NCBI GenBank assembly: GCA_913776965.1
Contig: CAJYQL010000109.1
Span: 1-64,000, forward strand
From: an uncultured Xylophilus sp.
Lineage (GTDB): Bacteria; Pseudomonadota; Gammaproteobacteria; Burkholderiales; Burkholderiaceae_C
Direction: 5' to 3'
Length of the DNA stretch: 64,000 nucleotides
Shown here one piece after another: positions 51,809 to 62,143 of the stretch (its first letter is position 1; every line of letters begins with the position of its first letter). The notes under the pieces were generated by a model that had not been told where the DNA came from, made no database searches, and worked only from the letters and a program-made list of their open reading frames with translations. The position numbers were made by a program, and so were the translations under genes.

Positions 51809-53830
51809 CTAGCCCGCCGCGCGGGGCGCGAAGGGCCGGCGCTCCTGCCACCAGGCCACCACCTGGTCCACCGACTGGTCGATGGTGAGATGGGAGTTGT
51901 CCAGCAGCAGGGCATCTTCGGCCGCCTTGAGCGGCGCGACCGGCCGGGACGAGTCCCGCAGATCGCGCGCTTCCAGGTCAGCGCGAAGGTCGGCGATATT
52001 AGCCGAAATTCCTTTTGAAATCAACTGCTTGTACCGGCGCTCGGCGCGCTGCGCGGCGCTGGCCGTCATGAACACCTTCAGGTGCGCATCCGGGAAGATC
52101 ACCGTGCCCATGTCGCGGCCGTCGGCGACCAGCCCCGGCAGCTGCCGGAAGCCGAGCTGCAGGCCGACCAGTGCTTCGCGCACGGCCGGCAGTGCCGACA
52201 CGCGCGAGGCGTCCATGCCCGCTTCTTCCGAGCGGATCGCGTCGGTCACGTCGTCGCGGCCGAGCAGCACCCGGCCGTCGGTGAAGCGCACCGGCAGCGT
52301 GCGGGCCAGCGCGGCGATTGCCGCTTCCTGCGCCGGCACGATGTCGAGTCCGGCACGCCGGGCGGCGAGGGCGGCGATGCGGTACATCGCGCCGGAGTCG
52401 AGGAAGTGGTAGCCGAGCTGCCGCGCGACGGCGGCCGCGACCGTGCCCTTGCCCGAAGCGCTCGGGCCGTCGATGCACAGCACCGGAATGTCCGCCGTGC
52501 GTGCCCGGGCGACGCCGAACAGCGTCTCGAAATAGTCGGGGAAGGTCTTGGCGACGCACTGCGGATCCTCGATCCGCACCGGCACCCGGTCCGGATTGAA
52601 GGCCGCCAGCGAGAAGCACATCGCGACCCGGTGGTCGTCGTAGGTGTGGATGCTGGCCGGACGCCACGCGCCGGCGGGCAGCGGATGCACCCGCAGCCAG
52701 TCCGGGCCTTCTTCGACGGTGGCGCCGAGCTTGCGGGCCTCGGCCGCCATCGCGGCGATCCGGTCGGTTTCCTTGACCCGCCAGCTCGCGATGTTGCGCA
52801 GCGTGCTCGGGCCGTCGGCATACAGCGCCATCACCGCCAGCGTCATCGCGGCGTCGGGGATGTGGTTGCAGTCCAGGTCGATCGCGCGCAGCGGCCAGGC
52901 GCCGCGGGTGATCGTCAGGTGGTTCGGTCCGCTGTCGATGCGGGCGCCCATGCGGCGGGCAGCCTCGACGAAGCGGATGTCGCCCTGGATCGACTGTTCG
53001 CCCAGGCCCTGGATATGGATGCCGTTCGGGCCGTTTTGGCCGTCTGCGCCCGCTGCGATTGCGCCGAGCGCTATGAAATAGCTAGCAGACGATGCGTCCG
53101 ACTCGACATGGATGCGGCCCGGCGACCGGTAGCGCGCACCGGCGGGAATCGTGAAGCGCTGCCAGTCGTCGTTGTGCACCACGATGCCGAAGCGCGCCAG
53201 CAGGTCGAGCGTGATCGCGATGTACGGCCGGGAGATCAGCTCGCCCTGCACCGCGATGACGATGTCCCGGGTGGCGACCAGGGGCAGCGCCATCAGCAGC
53301 GCAGTGAGGAACTGGCTGGACACGTCGCCGCGCACCGGGATCGGCGCGTCGAGCCGCAGCGACGGCCGGCCGATGTGCAGCGGTGGAAAGCCTTCGGTGC
53401 CGCGGTAGTCCACCTGGCAGCCGAGGGCGCGCAGCGCATCGACCAGGTCGCCGATCGGCCGCTCGTACATGCGCGGCACGCCCTCGAGCGTGAAATCGCC
53501 GCCGAACACCGCGAGCGCAGCGGTCAGCGGCCGCATCGCGGTGCCGGCGTTGCCGAGGAACAGCGTCGCCGGCGCGGCGGGCGGCCGTCCGCCCAGGCCG
53601 GTAATCGACAGGCGGTCGTCGTGCCGCACCAAGTCGCAGCCGAGCTTCTGCAGGCTGTCGAGCATCACCCGCGTGTCGTCGGAGTCGAGCAGGTCGACGA
53701 CCTCGGTCGTGCCCTCGCTCAGCGCCGCCAGCAGCAGCACGCGGTTGGAAATGCTCTTGGAGCCGGGCAGCACCACGGTGCCGCCGGCATCGGACAGCGG
53801 CGGCAGGTCGAGGAAGGGAATCGGATACAT
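51809..53830 (-). CDS. aroA: Bifunctional EPSP synthase / cytidylate kinase (AroA-Cmk fusion)
   Basis: A 673-residue fusion. Residues 1 to ~443 are 5-enolpyruvylshikimate-3-phosphate synthase ([52 protein letters not shown]). Residues ~444-673 are cytidylate kinase ([13 protein letters not shown]-loop about 450-458, [27 protein letters not shown]). AroA makes the chorismate precursor, and Cmk phosphorylates CMP/dCMP. In most relatives these are adjacent genes; the fused form is known in Comamonadaceae. A copy of the dispersed repeat encodes about residues 248-266 of the AroA part ([13 protein letters not shown]), apparently an insertion in a surface loop. Start ATG at 53830. It lies upstream of rpsA and 29 bp after tyrA. 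Confidence 0.93.
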   Translation of the reverse strand: MYPIPFLDLPPLSDAGGTVVLPGSKSISNRVLLLAALSEGTTEVVDLLDSDDTRVMLDSLQKLGCDLVRHDDRLSITGLGGRPPAAPATLFLGNAGTAMRPLTAALAVFGGDFTLEGVPRMYERPIGDLVDALRALGCQVDYRGTEGFPPLHIGRPSLRLDAPIPVRGDVSSQFLTALLMALPLVATRDIVIAVQGELISRPYIAITLDLLARFGIVVHNDDWQRFTIPAGARYRSPGRIHVESDASSASYFIALGAIAAGADGQNGPNGIHIQGLGEQSIQGDIRFVEAARRMGARIDSGPNHLTITRGAWPLRAIDLDCNHIPDAAMTLAVMALYADGPSTLRNIASWRVKETDRIAAMAAEARKLGATVEEGPDWLRVHPLPAGAWRPASIHTYDDHRVAMCFSLAAFNPDRVPVRIEDPQCVAKTFPDYFETLFGVARARTADIPVLCIDGPSASGKGTVAAAVARQLGYHFLDSGAMYRIAALAARRAGLDIVPAQEAAIAALARTLPVRFTDGRVLLGRDDVTDAIRSEEAGMDASRVSALPAVREALVGLQLGFRQLPGLVADGRDMGTVIFPDAHLKVFMTASAAQRAERRYKQLISKGISANIADLRADLEARDLRDSSRPVAPLKAAEDALLLDNSHLTIDQSVDQVVAWWQERRPFAPRAAG
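53034..53087 (+). repeat. Dispersed ~55-bp repeat, copy 7 (forward), inside aroA
   Basis: GTTTTGGCCGTCTGCGCCCG, then CTGCGATTGCGCCGAGCGC and the foot TATGAAATAGCTAGC. It lies wholly in the coding region, antisense to the gene, and keeps the reading frame. Confidence 0.82.
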
Positions 53831-53859
53831 GGTGGACAGGACGCCCGGTCGGCGCCCGC

Positions 53860-54744
53860 TCAGTCGGTCTTCGCGGTGGTCATCTGCCAGCCGCCGCGGC
53901 CGGCGCTGGCCTGGGCGATCAGCGCTTCGAGGGCAGATGCGTCGCCTCGCGCCATCGCCGCTTCCAGCTGGTCGAGGGCGGCGCGGAACGCATCGGACTG
54001 GCGGCGCAGCTCGGTGCGGTTGGCCAGCAGGATGTCGCGCCACATCGGCGGATTGCTCGCGGCGATGCGGGTGAAGTCCCGGAAGCCGGGGCCGGCGAGG
54101 TCGAGGAACACGTTGCCCGACGGCTGTCCCGCGACCGCGTTGAATGCGGCGAAGGCCAGCAGGTGGGGCAGGTGGCTGACGGCGGCCAGCGCCGCATCGT
54201 GCGATTCCGGCGACATCTGCCGTACGCGGCAGCCGATCGCCTTCCAGGTGTCGGCGGCGCGCTGCAGCAGCGCGGTGCGGGTGCGTTCGATCGGCGTGAG
54301 GATGACCTGCCGGTCCTGGTACAGCTCGGCCCGGGCCTGGCCGACGCCGGCCGTCTCGGCGCCGGCGATCGGATGGGCCGGCACGAAGGAGCCGATCTGG
54401 TCGCGCAGTGCATCGCGGGCGGCCTCGACCACGTCGGCCTTGGTGGAGCCGACGTCCATCACCAGCATCTGCGGCGTGACCAGGTGGCGGATCGCCTTGA
54501 GCGTCGGGCCGGTGGCGGCCACCGGCACCGCCAGCAGCACCAGGTCGGCGCCGGCGACGGCCAGCAGCGCCGACGGCGCCTCGACGTCGATCACGCCCAT
54601 GCGGCGCGCCTGTTCGGTGGTGGAGGGCGACTTGCTGTAGCCGACCACCCGCTTGACCAGCCCCGCGCGCTTGAGCGCCAGCGCGAACGAGCCGCCCATC
54701 AAGCCGCAGCCGATCAGCCCGAGCTGTTCGAACGGTGCGGTCAT
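53860..54744 (-). CDS. tyrA: Prephenate dehydrogenase TyrA
   Basis: A 294-residue NAD(P)-dependent enzyme that converts prephenate to 4-hydroxyphenylpyruvate in tyrosine synthesis. The Rossmann motif [16 protein letters not shown] (9-24) is followed by [16 protein letters not shown] and [20 protein letters not shown], where the His of PAHPIAG is catalytic. [12 protein letters not shown] follows. The C-terminal helices form the dimer. It begins 19 bp after the pheA stop. The hisC-like aminotransferase gene that often lies between pheA and tyrA in relatives is absent here. Confidence 0.94.
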   Translation of the reverse strand: MTAPFEQLGLIGCGLMGGSFALALKRAGLVKRVVGYSKSPSTTEQARRMGVIDVEAPSALLAVAGADLVLLAVPVAATGPTLKAIRHLVTPQMLVMDVGSTKADVVEAARDALRDQIGSFVPAHPIAGAETAGVGQARAELYQDRQVILTPIERTRTALLQRAADTWKAIGCRVRQMSPESHDAALAAVSHLPHLLAFAAFNAVAGQPSGNVFLDLAGPGFRDFTRIAASNPPMWRDILLANRTELRRQSDAFRAALDQLEAAMARGDASALEALIAQASAGRGGWQMTTAKTD

Positions 54745-54763
54745 CGTCGTGCCTCCGCGGCGC

Positions 54764-55864
54764 TCATGCGGCGACCGGGTAGGTGCCGAGCACCTTGTAG
54801 AACGCGCAGAGCCCGCGCAGCTCTTCCAGCGCCTGCGCCACGTGCGGCTGGGCCGGATGGCCGTCGAGGTCGATGTAGAAGTAGTACTCCCAATGGCCCG
54901 TCTTGGCCGGCCGCGACTCGAAGCGCGTCATCGACACGCCGTGCTTCTTCAGCGGCACCAGCAGGTCGTGCACCGCGCCGGGCCGGTTGGGCACCGACAC
55001 GACCAGGCTGGTGCAGTCCTTGGCCGACGGCGGCGGGGTGCCGAGCGTCTGCGGCAGGCAGATCACGGCGAAGCGGGTGCGGTTGTAGGCGTCGTCCTGG
55101 ACCGCGTGGGCCACGATGTGCAGGCCGAACTGGGTCGCGGCGCGCTCGCTGGCGATACCGGCCCAGGCCGGGTTGGTGGCCGCGAGCCGCGCGCCTTCGG
55201 CGTTGCTCGACACCGGGCGGCGTTCGGCATGCGGCAGGTGCTTGGACAGCCAGCCCTGGCACTGCGCCAGCGCCTGCGGATGGGCGAGCACCGCCTCGAC
55301 GCCGTCGAGCGTGTTGGTCGTGCGCAGCAGGTTGTGGCGCACCAGCAGGCTGACTTCGCCGACTACATGGCAGGGCGTGTGCAGGAACAGGTCGAGCGAG
55401 CGGGTGACCACGCCCTCCACCGAGTTCTCGACACCGACCACGCCGTACTGGGCGCTGCCCGCGGCGGTGGCGTGGAACACCTCGTCGAAGTTGGCGCAGT
55501 AGACCAGGTCGGCCGCACCGCCGAAGAACTCGACCGCCGCCTGTTCGCAGAAGGTGCCGGCCGGGCCGAGCACCGCGACCCGCTGGGGCGATTCCAGCGC
55601 CAGGCAGGCCGACATGATCTCGCGCCACACGGCGGCGACGTGCTGGCTCTTCAGCGGGCCGGGGTTGGCGGTCTGGATCTTCTCGATCACCTGGGCCACC
55701 CGGTCGGGGCGGAAGAAGGGCGTGCCTTCCCGCTTCTTCAGTTCGCCGACCGCCTCGGCGACCAGCGCCCGGTCGTTGAGCAGCCGCAGCAGCTGGCTGT
55801 CGAGCGCGTCGATCCGCTCGCGCAGCTCGGCCAGCGTGAGGCCGGCGGGCAGGTCGTGGCTCAT
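54764..55864 (-). CDS. pheA: Chorismate mutase / prephenate dehydratase (P-protein)
   Basis: A 366-residue bifunctional enzyme for phenylalanine synthesis. AroQ-type chorismate mutase spans about 1-95 ([23 protein letters not shown]). Prephenate dehydratase spans about 96-275 ([28 protein letters not shown]-type [20 protein letters not shown], and NRTRFAVI). A C-terminal ACT domain (about 285-366) contains [27 protein letters not shown], whose ESRP motif binds the Phe feedback inhibitor. Start at ATG 55864, overlapping the serC stop (ATGA). Confidence 0.95.
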   Translation of the reverse strand: MSHDLPAGLTLAELRERIDALDSQLLRLLNDRALVAEAVGELKKREGTPFFRPDRVAQVIEKIQTANPGPLKSQHVAAVWREIMSACLALESPQRVAVLGPAGTFCEQAAVEFFGGAADLVYCANFDEVFHATAAGSAQYGVVGVENSVEGVVTRSLDLFLHTPCHVVGEVSLLVRHNLLRTTNTLDGVEAVLAHPQALAQCQGWLSKHLPHAERRPVSSNAEGARLAATNPAWAGIASERAATQFGLHIVAHAVQDDAYNRTRFAVICLPQTLGTPPPSAKDCTSLVVSVPNRPGAVHDLLVPLKKHGVSMTRFESRPAKTGHWEYYFYIDLDGHPAQPHVAQALEELRGLCAFYKVLGTYPVAA

Positions 55865-56970
55865 GCCTGTTCCTTCTCGAAATCGCGCAGGTAGGCGACG
55901 AGCGCTTCCACCCCGGCCATCGGCATCGCGTTGTAGAGGCTGGCGCGCATGCCGCCGACCGACTTGTGGCCCTTGAGCTGCAGCAGGCCGCGCGCCTTGG
56001 CGCCGGCCAGGAAGGCGTCGTTGCGGCTTTCGTCGCGCAGCAGGAAGGGGATATTCATCCGCGAGCGCGCCTCGGGCGCCACCGGGTTCATGTAGAGCTG
56101 CGAGCCGTCGATGAAGTCGTAGAGCCGCCGGGCTTTGGCGATGTTGCGTGCCTCCATCGCGGCGATGCCGGTCAGATCGCCCTCCGTCTGGCGCAGCAGC
56201 CACTGGAAGACCAGGCCGGCCACGTAGATGCCCCAGGTCGGCGGCGTGTTGTACATCGAGTCGTTGTCGGCCACGAGTTGGTAGTCGAAGGCGCTCGGGC
56301 AGATCGGCAGGGCATGGCCGATCAGGTCCTCCCGCACCACCACCAGCGTGAGGCCCGCCGGGCCAAGGTTCTTCTGCGCGCCGCCGAAGGCCAGTCCCAC
56401 CTTCGACCAGTCCACCGGCCGCGACGCGACGTGCGACGAGAAGTCGATGACCAGCGGCGCGTCGCTGCCGAGCGCCTGCAGATCAGGCAGCGTCTGGAAT
56501 TCGACGCCGTGGATCGTCTCGTTGCTGCACAGATGCACGTAGCTCGCGCCGCGGCTCAGCTGCCAGCCGGACGCCTCCGGGATCGACCGGTGGCCGTCGG
56601 CCTCGTTGCTCGCCGCGATGTTGACCGTGCTGGCGTAGCGGCGGGCTTCCTTGGCCGACTTCTGGCTCCAGCTGCCGGTGACGACCACGTCCACCGTGCC
56701 GGCGCGCGACAGGTTCAGCGGTACCACCGCGTTCTCGCCCAGGCCGCCGCCCTGCATGAACAGGATCTTGAAGTTCGCCGGCACCGCCAGCAGCGTGCGC
56801 AGGTCGGCTTCGGCCCGCTGGTAGATCGAGATGAACTCCTTGCCGCGGTGGCTCATTTCCATCACGCCCATGCCGCTGCCCTGCCAGTCGAGCATTTCGG
56901 CGGCGGCCTGCTGCAGCACGGCTTCGGGAATCGCGGCGGGGCCGGCGGAGAAGTTGTACGGACGGTTCAT
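55861..56970 (-). CDS. serC: Phosphoserine aminotransferase SerC
   Basis: A 369-residue PLP enzyme that makes 3-phosphoserine (and acts in pyridoxal-phosphate synthesis). It opens [21 protein letters not shown]. The PLP-lysine lies in [31 protein letters not shown] sequence is present as [17 protein letters not shown], and it ends [24 protein letters not shown]. The ATG at 56970 fits the family start. It is linked to pheA by a 4-nt overlap and separated from gyrA by a dispersed repeat and a terminator. Confidence 0.96.
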   Translation of the reverse strand: MNRPYNFSAGPAAIPEAVLQQAAAEMLDWQGSGMGVMEMSHRGKEFISIYQRAEADLRTLLAVPANFKILFMQGGGLGENAVVPLNLSRAGTVDVVVTGSWSQKSAKEARRYASTVNIAASNEADGHRSIPEASGWQLSRGASYVHLCSNETIHGVEFQTLPDLQALGSDAPLVIDFSSHVASRPVDWSKVGLAFGGAQKNLGPAGLTLVVVREDLIGHALPICPSAFDYQLVADNDSMYNTPPTWGIYVAGLVFQWLLRQTEGDLTGIAAMEARNIAKARRLYDFIDGSQLYMNPVAPEARSRMNIPFLLRDESRNDAFLAGAKARGLLQLKGHKSVGGMRASLYNAMPMAGVEALVAYLRDFEKEQA

Positions 56971-56983
56971 GGTGTCGATGCGC

Positions 56984-57037
56984 AAATCTGCCGTTTGCGC
57001 AGGTGCAGCCTGCGCGGGTTGCTATCAAAAGTGAAGC
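56984..57037 (+). repeat. Dispersed ~55-bp repeat, copy 8 (forward), between serC and gyrA
   Basis: AAATCTGCCGTTTGCGCAGG, then TGCAGCCTGCGCGGGTTGC and the foot TATCAAAAGTGAAGC. It fills the space between the serC start and the gyrA terminator; its foot contributes the T-tract of that terminator on the minus strand. Confidence 0.85.
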
Positions 57038-57057
57038 GGCTGCATCGCTGCAGCCGC
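57023..57057 (-). terminator. Rho-independent terminator after gyrA
   Basis: A perfect 9-bp stem GCGGCTGCA / TGCAGCCGC with a 4-nt loop, followed on the minus strand by TTCACTTTTGAT. The stem lies 32 bp past the gyrA stop. The downstream T-rich part belongs to a dispersed repeat. Confidence 0.75.
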
Positions 57058-57088
57058 GAAGGCCTTGCGGACGGGCCGCCGGCGCGTG

Positions 57089-59767
57089 TCAGTCGGCCGC
57101 CGGCGGTTCGCCGTCGGTCGAGGGCGTGGCATCGGCATCGCTCTCGAGGGGCGCGGCATCGTCCGCGGCCGCCAGGGCGGCCTGCGCATCGTTCTCGACG
57201 ATCCGCTGCAAGCCGGACAGCCGGGAGCCTTCGTCGAGGTTCATCAGCGTCACGCCCTGGGTCGCCCGTCCGAGTTCGCGGATCTCCGCTACCCGGGTGC
57301 GCACCAGCACGCCGCGGTCGGTGATCAGCATGATCTCGTCGTCCGGCCGCACCAGCGTCGCGGCCACGACCTTGCCGTTGCGCTCGCTCTGCTGGATCGC
57401 GATCATGCCCTTGGTGCCGCGGCCGTGCCGGGTGTATTCGGTGATCGAGGTGCGCTTGCCGTAGCCGTTCTCGGTGGCGGTCAGCACCGACTGCTCGCCG
57501 TCCTCGGCGACCAGCATCGCGATCACGCTCTGGCCTTCGGGCAGGTCCATGCCACGCACGCCGCGGGTGTTGCGTCCGAGCGCCCGCACGTCGCCCTCGT
57601 CGAAACGCACCGCCTTGCCGCCATCGGAGAACAGCATCACGTCGTGCTGGCCGTCGGTCAGCGCGGCGCCGACGAGGTAGTCGCCCTCGTCGAGGTTGAT
57701 CGCGATGATGCCCAGCTTGCGCGGGTTGCTGAATTCGTCGAGCGCGGTCTTCTTCACCGTGCCCATGCGTGTCGCCATGAACACGTAGTGGTCGGCCGGG
57801 AAGCTGCGGAACTCGCCGGTCAGCGGCAGCACCACGTTGATCTTCTCGCCGTCCTGCAGCGGGAACATGTTGACGATCGGCCGGCCGCGCGAACCGCGCG
57901 AGCCTGCCGGCACTTCCCAGACCTTCAGCCAGTACAGCCGGCCGCGGTTGGAGAAGCACAGGATGTAGTCGTGCGTGTTGGCGATGAAGAGCTGGTCGAT
58001 CCAGTCGTCTTCCTTCGTTGCCGTCGCCTGCTTGCCGCGGCCGCCGCGCTTCTGCGCCCGGTACTCGCCGAGCGGCTGGCTCTTGATGTAGCCGCTGTGC
58101 GAGAGCGTGACCACCATGTCGGTCGGCGTGATCAGGTCCTCGGTGGAGAGGTCGAAGGAGCTGTGCTCCACCAGGCTGCGGCGCGCGCCCAGCTTGGTCT
58201 GGCCGAACTCGGTGCGGATCGCGGTGAGCTCTTCGCCGATGATGACCGAGACACGCTCCGGCTTGGCCAGGATGTCCAGCAGGTCCTCGATGACCGCCAT
58301 CACGTCCTTGTATTCGGCGACGATCTTGTCCTGCTCCAGGCCGGTCAGGCGCTGCAGCCGCATCTGCAGGATCTCCTGCGCCTGGATGTCCGACAGCCGG
58401 TACAGGCCGTCGTTGCCCATGCCGTAGCTGCGCTCCAGACCCTCGGGCCGGTAGTCGTCGGCATTGACGATGCCGCCGTCGGCGCGGGTGCGGGTCAGCA
58501 TCTCGCGGACCAGTTGGCTGTCCCACGACCGGGCCATGAGCTCGGCCTTGGCGACCGGCGGGGTGGGCGACTCGCGGATGATCCGGATGAATTCGTCGAT
58601 GTTGGCCAGCGCCACCGCCAGGCCTTCCAGCACATGCCCGCGGTCGCGCGCCTTGCGCAGCTCGAATACGGTGCGGCGCGTCACCACTTCGCGGCGGTGC
58701 TTCAGGAAGACGGTGATCAGGTCCTTCAGGTTGCACAGGCGCGGCTGGCCGTCGACCAGCGCCACCATGTTGATGCCGAAGGTGTCCTGCAGCTGGGTCT
58801 GCTTGTAGAGGTTGTTGAGCACCACCTCCGGCACTTCGCCGCGCTTCAGCTCGATCACCAGCCGCATGCCCGACTTGTCGGACTCGTCCTGGATGTGGCT
58901 GATGCCCTCGATCTTCTTCTCGTGGACCAGCTCGGCCATCCGCTCCTGCAGCGTCTTCTTGTTGACCTGGTAGGGCAGCTCGTCGACGATGATCGCCTGA
59001 CGCTGGCCGCGGTCGATGTCCTCGAAGTGGCACTTGGCGCGCATCACCACCTTGCCGCGGCCGGTGCGGTAGCCGTCCTTCACCCCGTTGATGCCGTAGA
59101 TGATGCCGGCGGTCGGGAAGTCGGGCGCCGGAATGATCTCCATCAGATCGTCGATCGACGCCTCGGGGTGCCGCAGCATGTGCAGGCACGCGTCCACCAC
59201 CTCGTTGAGGTTGTGCGGCGGAATGTTGGTCGCCATGCCGACCGCGATACCGGCCGAGCCGTTGACCAGCAGGTTGGGCAGGCGGCTCGGCAGCACGGCC
59301 GGCTCGCGCTCGCTGCCGTCGTAGTTCGGCTGGTAATCGACCGTTTCCTTGTCGATGTCCGCCAGCATCTCGTGCGCGATCTTGGCGAGGCGGATTTCCG
59401 TATAGCGCATCGCCGCGGCGTTGTCACCATCGACCGATCCGAAGTTGCCCTGGCCGTCGACCAGCATGTGGCGCAGCGAGAAGTCCTGGGCCATGCGCAC
59501 GATGGTGTCGTAGACAGCGCTGTCTCCGTGCGGATGGTACTTACCGATCACGTCCCCGACGATACGGGCCGATTTCTTGTACGGCCGGTTCCAGTCGTTG
59601 TTGAGCTCGTGCATCGAATACAGCACGCGCCGGTGGACTGGCTTCAAGCCGTCGCGCGCATCGGGGAGGGCGCGGCCCACGATCACGCTCATGGCGTAAT
59701 CCAGATAACTGCGCCGCATCTCCTCTTCGAGGCTGATCGGCAGCGTTTCTTTGGCGAACTGGGTCAT
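57089..59767 (-). CDS. gyrA: DNA gyrase subunit A
   Basis: An 892-residue type II topoisomerase subunit that cuts and rejoins DNA to introduce negative supercoils. Numbering matches E. coli in the quinolone region: Ser83 and Asp87 in [14 protein letters not shown], with catalytic Tyr122 in [10 protein letters not shown]. The wild-type Ser83 and Asp87 suggest no target-based quinolone resistance. The C-terminal beta-pinwheel includes the GyrA box QKRGGRGK and several repeat blades. It ends in an acidic tail ([18 protein letters not shown]). ATG at 59767 is the only sensible start. It diverges from the OmpA-family gene. Confidence 0.97.
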   Translation of the reverse strand: MTQFAKETLPISLEEEMRRSYLDYAMSVIVGRALPDARDGLKPVHRRVLYSMHELNNDWNRPYKKSARIVGDVIGKYHPHGDSAVYDTIVRMAQDFSLRHMLVDGQGNFGSVDGDNAAAMRYTEIRLAKIAHEMLADIDKETVDYQPNYDGSEREPAVLPSRLPNLLVNGSAGIAVGMATNIPPHNLNEVVDACLHMLRHPEASIDDLMEIIPAPDFPTAGIIYGINGVKDGYRTGRGKVVMRAKCHFEDIDRGQRQAIIVDELPYQVNKKTLQERMAELVHEKKIEGISHIQDESDKSGMRLVIELKRGEVPEVVLNNLYKQTQLQDTFGINMVALVDGQPRLCNLKDLITVFLKHRREVVTRRTVFELRKARDRGHVLEGLAVALANIDEFIRIIRESPTPPVAKAELMARSWDSQLVREMLTRTRADGGIVNADDYRPEGLERSYGMGNDGLYRLSDIQAQEILQMRLQRLTGLEQDKIVAEYKDVMAVIEDLLDILAKPERVSVIIGEELTAIRTEFGQTKLGARRSLVEHSSFDLSTEDLITPTDMVVTLSHSGYIKSQPLGEYRAQKRGGRGKQATATKEDDWIDQLFIANTHDYILCFSNRGRLYWLKVWEVPAGSRGSRGRPIVNMFPLQDGEKINVVLPLTGEFRSFPADHYVFMATRMGTVKKTALDEFSNPRKLGIIAINLDEGDYLVGAALTDGQHDVMLFSDGGKAVRFDEGDVRALGRNTRGVRGMDLPEGQSVIAMLVAEDGEQSVLTATENGYGKRTSITEYTRHGRGTKGMIAIQQSERNGKVVAATLVRPDDEIMLITDRGVLVRTRVAEIRELGRATQGVTLMNLDEGSRLSGLQRIVENDAQAALAAADDAAPLESDADATPSTDGEPPAAD

Positions 59768-59883
59768 GGAGCGTGCGGTCCCGGGAGGGCGGAGAAGCTG
59801 CTGATTTTAGGTGCACCGAGCCTGTCGCGCATGTGCAACACAAAGGGGGAAATGAGGTTCCGTCCTACGGCATCCGTACCGTT

Positions 59884-59900
59884 TTGGCAACGATTGCCAA
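59884..59900. promoter_or_regulatory. Perfect inverted repeat upstream of the ompA-like gene
   Basis: TTGGCAA-CGA-TTGCCAA, a 7-bp palindrome in the gyrA/ompA divergent region, followed at 59912-59917 by a CACAAT -10-like box. It may bind a regulator or overlap the promoter of the ompA-like gene. Confidence 0.5.
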
Positions 59901-59998
59901 AGTCGCTATGGCACAATCTTTTCAACGTTTTTGGTGATGGTCACTGACGACGTACCGGATCGCAGCGCGGCTGCGGCTTTTTCCCCAAGAGGAGAACC

Positions 59999-60661
59999 AT
60001 GAAGAAACTCAACAAAGTAGCGATGCTGTTTGCAGTCGCTGCGATCGCCACTGCCGCTGGCGCGCAGACCCGTGTGACCGCTGCTAACGGTGGTAATGTC
60101 ATCGACAACTGGCAAAACGGCACCGGCGAACTCGTCTGGAAAAACGGTACCAACGAATACTGCTGGCGCGATGCCAACTGGACGCCTGCCACCGCAGCCG
60201 TCGGTTGCGACGGCGCGCTGGTGCCGGTCGCTGCTCCTCCGGCAGCCGTCGTCCCGGGCGCACCTGCTGCTCCGGCTCCCGCTGCGCCTCCCGCACCGCC
60301 GGCCGCCAGCAAGGTGACCTACGCTGCTGACGCTTTCTTCGACTTCGACAAGTCGGTTCTCAAGCCGGAAGGCAAGGCCAAGCTCGACGACCTCGTCAGC
60401 AAGGTCCGCAACGTGAACCTGGAAGTCATCATCGCCGTCGGCCACACCGACTCGGTCGGCACCGATGCCTACAACCAGCGCCTGTCGGTCCGCCGTGCAG
60501 AAGCCGTGAAGGCTTACCTGGTGTCCAAGGGCATCGAGCGCAACCGGGTCTACACGGAAGGCAAGGGCGAGAAGCAGCCGATCGCAGATAACAAGACTGC
60601 AGCCGGCCGTGCTCAGAACCGCCGCGTGGAAATCGAAGTCGTCGGTACCCGCGCCAATTAA
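59999..60661 (+). CDS. OmpA-family outer-membrane/peptidoglycan-associated protein
   Basis: A 220-residue envelope protein. Signal peptide about 1-22 (KVAMLFAVAAIATAAGA). A ~50-residue N-terminal region contains WQNGTGELVWKNGTNEYCWRD with two Cys overall. A Pro/Ala-rich linker (about 75-105) and an OmpA-like peptidoglycan-binding domain (about 107-216) follow. The latter has FFDFDKSVLKPEGKAKLDDL, IIAVGHTDSVGTDAYNQRLS and GRAQNRRVEIEV. There is no eight-strand barrel, so it resembles the short betaproteobacterial OmpA. aagaggagaacc gives a strong ribosome site. Codon use is less GC-biased than in the rest of the window, a sign of high expression. Confidence 0.92.
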   Translation: MKKLNKVAMLFAVAAIATAAGAQTRVTAANGGNVIDNWQNGTGELVWKNGTNEYCWRDANWTPATAAVGCDGALVPVAAPPAAVVPGAPAAPAPAAPPAPPAASKVTYAADAFFDFDKSVLKPEGKAKLDDLVSKVRNVNLEVIIAVGHTDSVGTDAYNQRLSVRRAEAVKAYLVSKGIERNRVYTEGKGEKQPIADNKTAAGRAQNRRVEIEVVGTRAN

Positions 60662-60679
60662 TCCTCGCGATTAATGCAG

Positions 60680-60715
60680 AAGCCCGCAGGCGATGTCCTG
60701 CGGGCTTTTTCTTTT
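60680..60715 (+). terminator. Rho-independent terminator after the ompA-like gene
   Basis: Stem AAGCCCGCAGG / CCTGCGGGCTT with a 6-nt loop is followed by TTTTCTTTTT. It ends just before ubiG. Confidence 0.95.
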
Positions 60716-60735
60716 TGGGGAGTGAAAATACCGCC

Positions 60736-61464
60736 ATGTCGCAAAACCTGAATGTCGATCCTGCAGAGCTCGCCAAATTCTCCGAATTAGCCCATCGGTG
60801 GTGGGATACCGAAAGCGAATTCCGGCCCCTGCACCAGATCAATCCGTTGCGCCTGGACTGGATCGAATCCTGCGTGCCGCTGGCCGGAAAAACCGTGGTC
60901 GATGTGGGCTGCGGCGGCGGCATCCTCTCGGATGCGATGGCGCGCCGGGGCGCCGACGTGCTCGGCATCGACCTGGCCAGCAAGTCGCTCAAGGTGGCGC
61001 GGCTCCACGCCCTGGAAGTGCAGACACCCCGGGTCGAGTACCGCGAGGTGAGCGCAGAAGCGCTGGCCGAGGAGCGCCCGGGCCAGTTCGACGTGGTGAC
61101 CTGCATGGAGATGCTGGAACACGTGCCGGATCCTGCATCGGTCGTCCGCGCCTGTGCCGCAATGGCCAAGCCGGGCGGCTGGATCTTCTTCTCGACCATC
61201 AACCGCAATCCGAAGTCCTTTCTCTTCGCGATCGTCGGGGCGGAATACGTGCTGGGCATGCTGCCGCGGGGCACGCATGAATATGCACGCTTACTGCGGC
61301 CGAGCGAACTGGCAGCCCACTGCCGCGCGGCCGGCCTGGCGCTCGACCGGAGCAGCGGGCTGGAATACAACCCGCTGAACCGACGCTACTGGTTGAGCGG
61401 CAACACGGACGTGAACTACATGATCGCGACCCGCAAGCCCGCTGCCGGCGCGCAGGAGGTCTGA
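60736..61464 (+). CDS. ubiG: Ubiquinone biosynthesis O-methyltransferase UbiG
   Basis: A 242-residue SAM-dependent methyltransferase that performs both O-methylations in ubiquinone synthesis. Cues: VDPAELAKFSELAHRWWDTESEFRPLHQINPLRL (substrate-side N-terminus), the SAM loop VVDVGCGGGILSDAMARRGA, then VTCMEMLEHVPDP, and the C-terminal HEYARLLRPSELAAH and NYMIATRK. ATG at 60736; ribosome site gggagtgaaa is loose. The gph gene starts 1 bp after its stop codon, giving an operon, the usual partner in Betaproteobacteria. Confidence 0.95.
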   Translation: MSQNLNVDPAELAKFSELAHRWWDTESEFRPLHQINPLRLDWIESCVPLAGKTVVDVGCGGGILSDAMARRGADVLGIDLASKSLKVARLHALEVQTPRVEYREVSAEALAEERPGQFDVVTCMEMLEHVPDPASVVRACAAMAKPGGWIFFSTINRNPKSFLFAIVGAEYVLGMLPRGTHEYARLLRPSELAAHCRAAGLALDRSSGLEYNPLNRRYWLSGNTDVNYMIATRKPAAGAQEV

Positions 61465-61465
61465 G

Positions 61466-62131
61466 ATGTTCCGCGACATCGACGCCGTGCTGTTCGACCT
61501 AGACGGCACCCTGATCGACAGCGCCCCCGACCTCGGTGCCGCCGCAGACGCGATGCGGATCGAACGCGGCCTGCCGTCGCTACCGCTGGACCAGTACCGG
61601 CCGATGGCGGGTGCCGGCGCACGCGGCATGCTGGGCATCGCCTTCGGCATGGCGCCGGAGCATCCGGACTTTCCGACGATGCGCGAGGAATTCTTCGTGC
61701 GCTACGAACGGCGGATGACGGCGGACACCCGGGTCTTCGACGGCGTGGCGGCGATGCTGGCGGCGCTGAGAGCGCGCGGACAACGCTGGGGCATCGTCAC
61801 CAACAAGTCGGCGCGTTTCACCGATCCGCTGGTGCGCCTGATGCCGGTGCTCGGCGGCGCCGGTGCCGTGGTGAGCGGCGACACCACGCCGCATTCCAAG
61901 CCCCATCCCGCGCCGCTGCTCGAAGCGGCACGCCGCATGGGAATCGCGCCCGAGCGCTGCATCTACGTCGGCGACGACGAGCGCGACATCATCGCCGGCC
62001 GTGCAGCCGGCATGGGGACGGTAGCTGCGGCCTGGGGCTACCTCGGCGGCGGTGCCGGGCCGGACGCATGGGGAGCGCATGCGGTCGCAAAATCTCCTGC
62101 CGAGGTCTTGCAATGCCTCGAAGCCGCCTAA
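61466..62131 (+). CDS. gph: Phosphoglycolate phosphatase
   Basis: A 221-residue HAD-family phosphatase that removes phosphate from 2-phosphoglycolate, a product of DNA repair and oxygenase side reactions. HAD motifs: FDLDGTLIDSAPDL (nucleophile and acid Asp), then GIVTNKSARF (Thr), the Lys in SKPHPAPLLEAARR, and YVGDDERDIIAGRAAGM. Start ATG at 61466 just after the ubiG stop, with aggaggt about 8 bp upstream. The gene ends 12 bp before ssrA. Confidence 0.92.
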   Translation: MFRDIDAVLFDLDGTLIDSAPDLGAAADAMRIERGLPSLPLDQYRPMAGAGARGMLGIAFGMAPEHPDFPTMREEFFVRYERRMTADTRVFDGVAAMLAALRARGQRWGIVTNKSARFTDPLVRLMPVLGGAGAVVSGDTTPHSKPHPAPLLEAARRMGIAPERCIYVGDDERDIIAGRAAGMGTVAAAWGYLGGGAGPDAWGAHAVAKSPAEVLQCLEAA

Positions 62132-62143
62132 AATGGATGCCCT

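Noticed and set aside
57065..59947. A 960-codon frame opposite gyrA
   Set aside because: GyrA on the other strand is unmistakable; the opposite frame has a His/Asp/Val/Arg-rich shadow composition.
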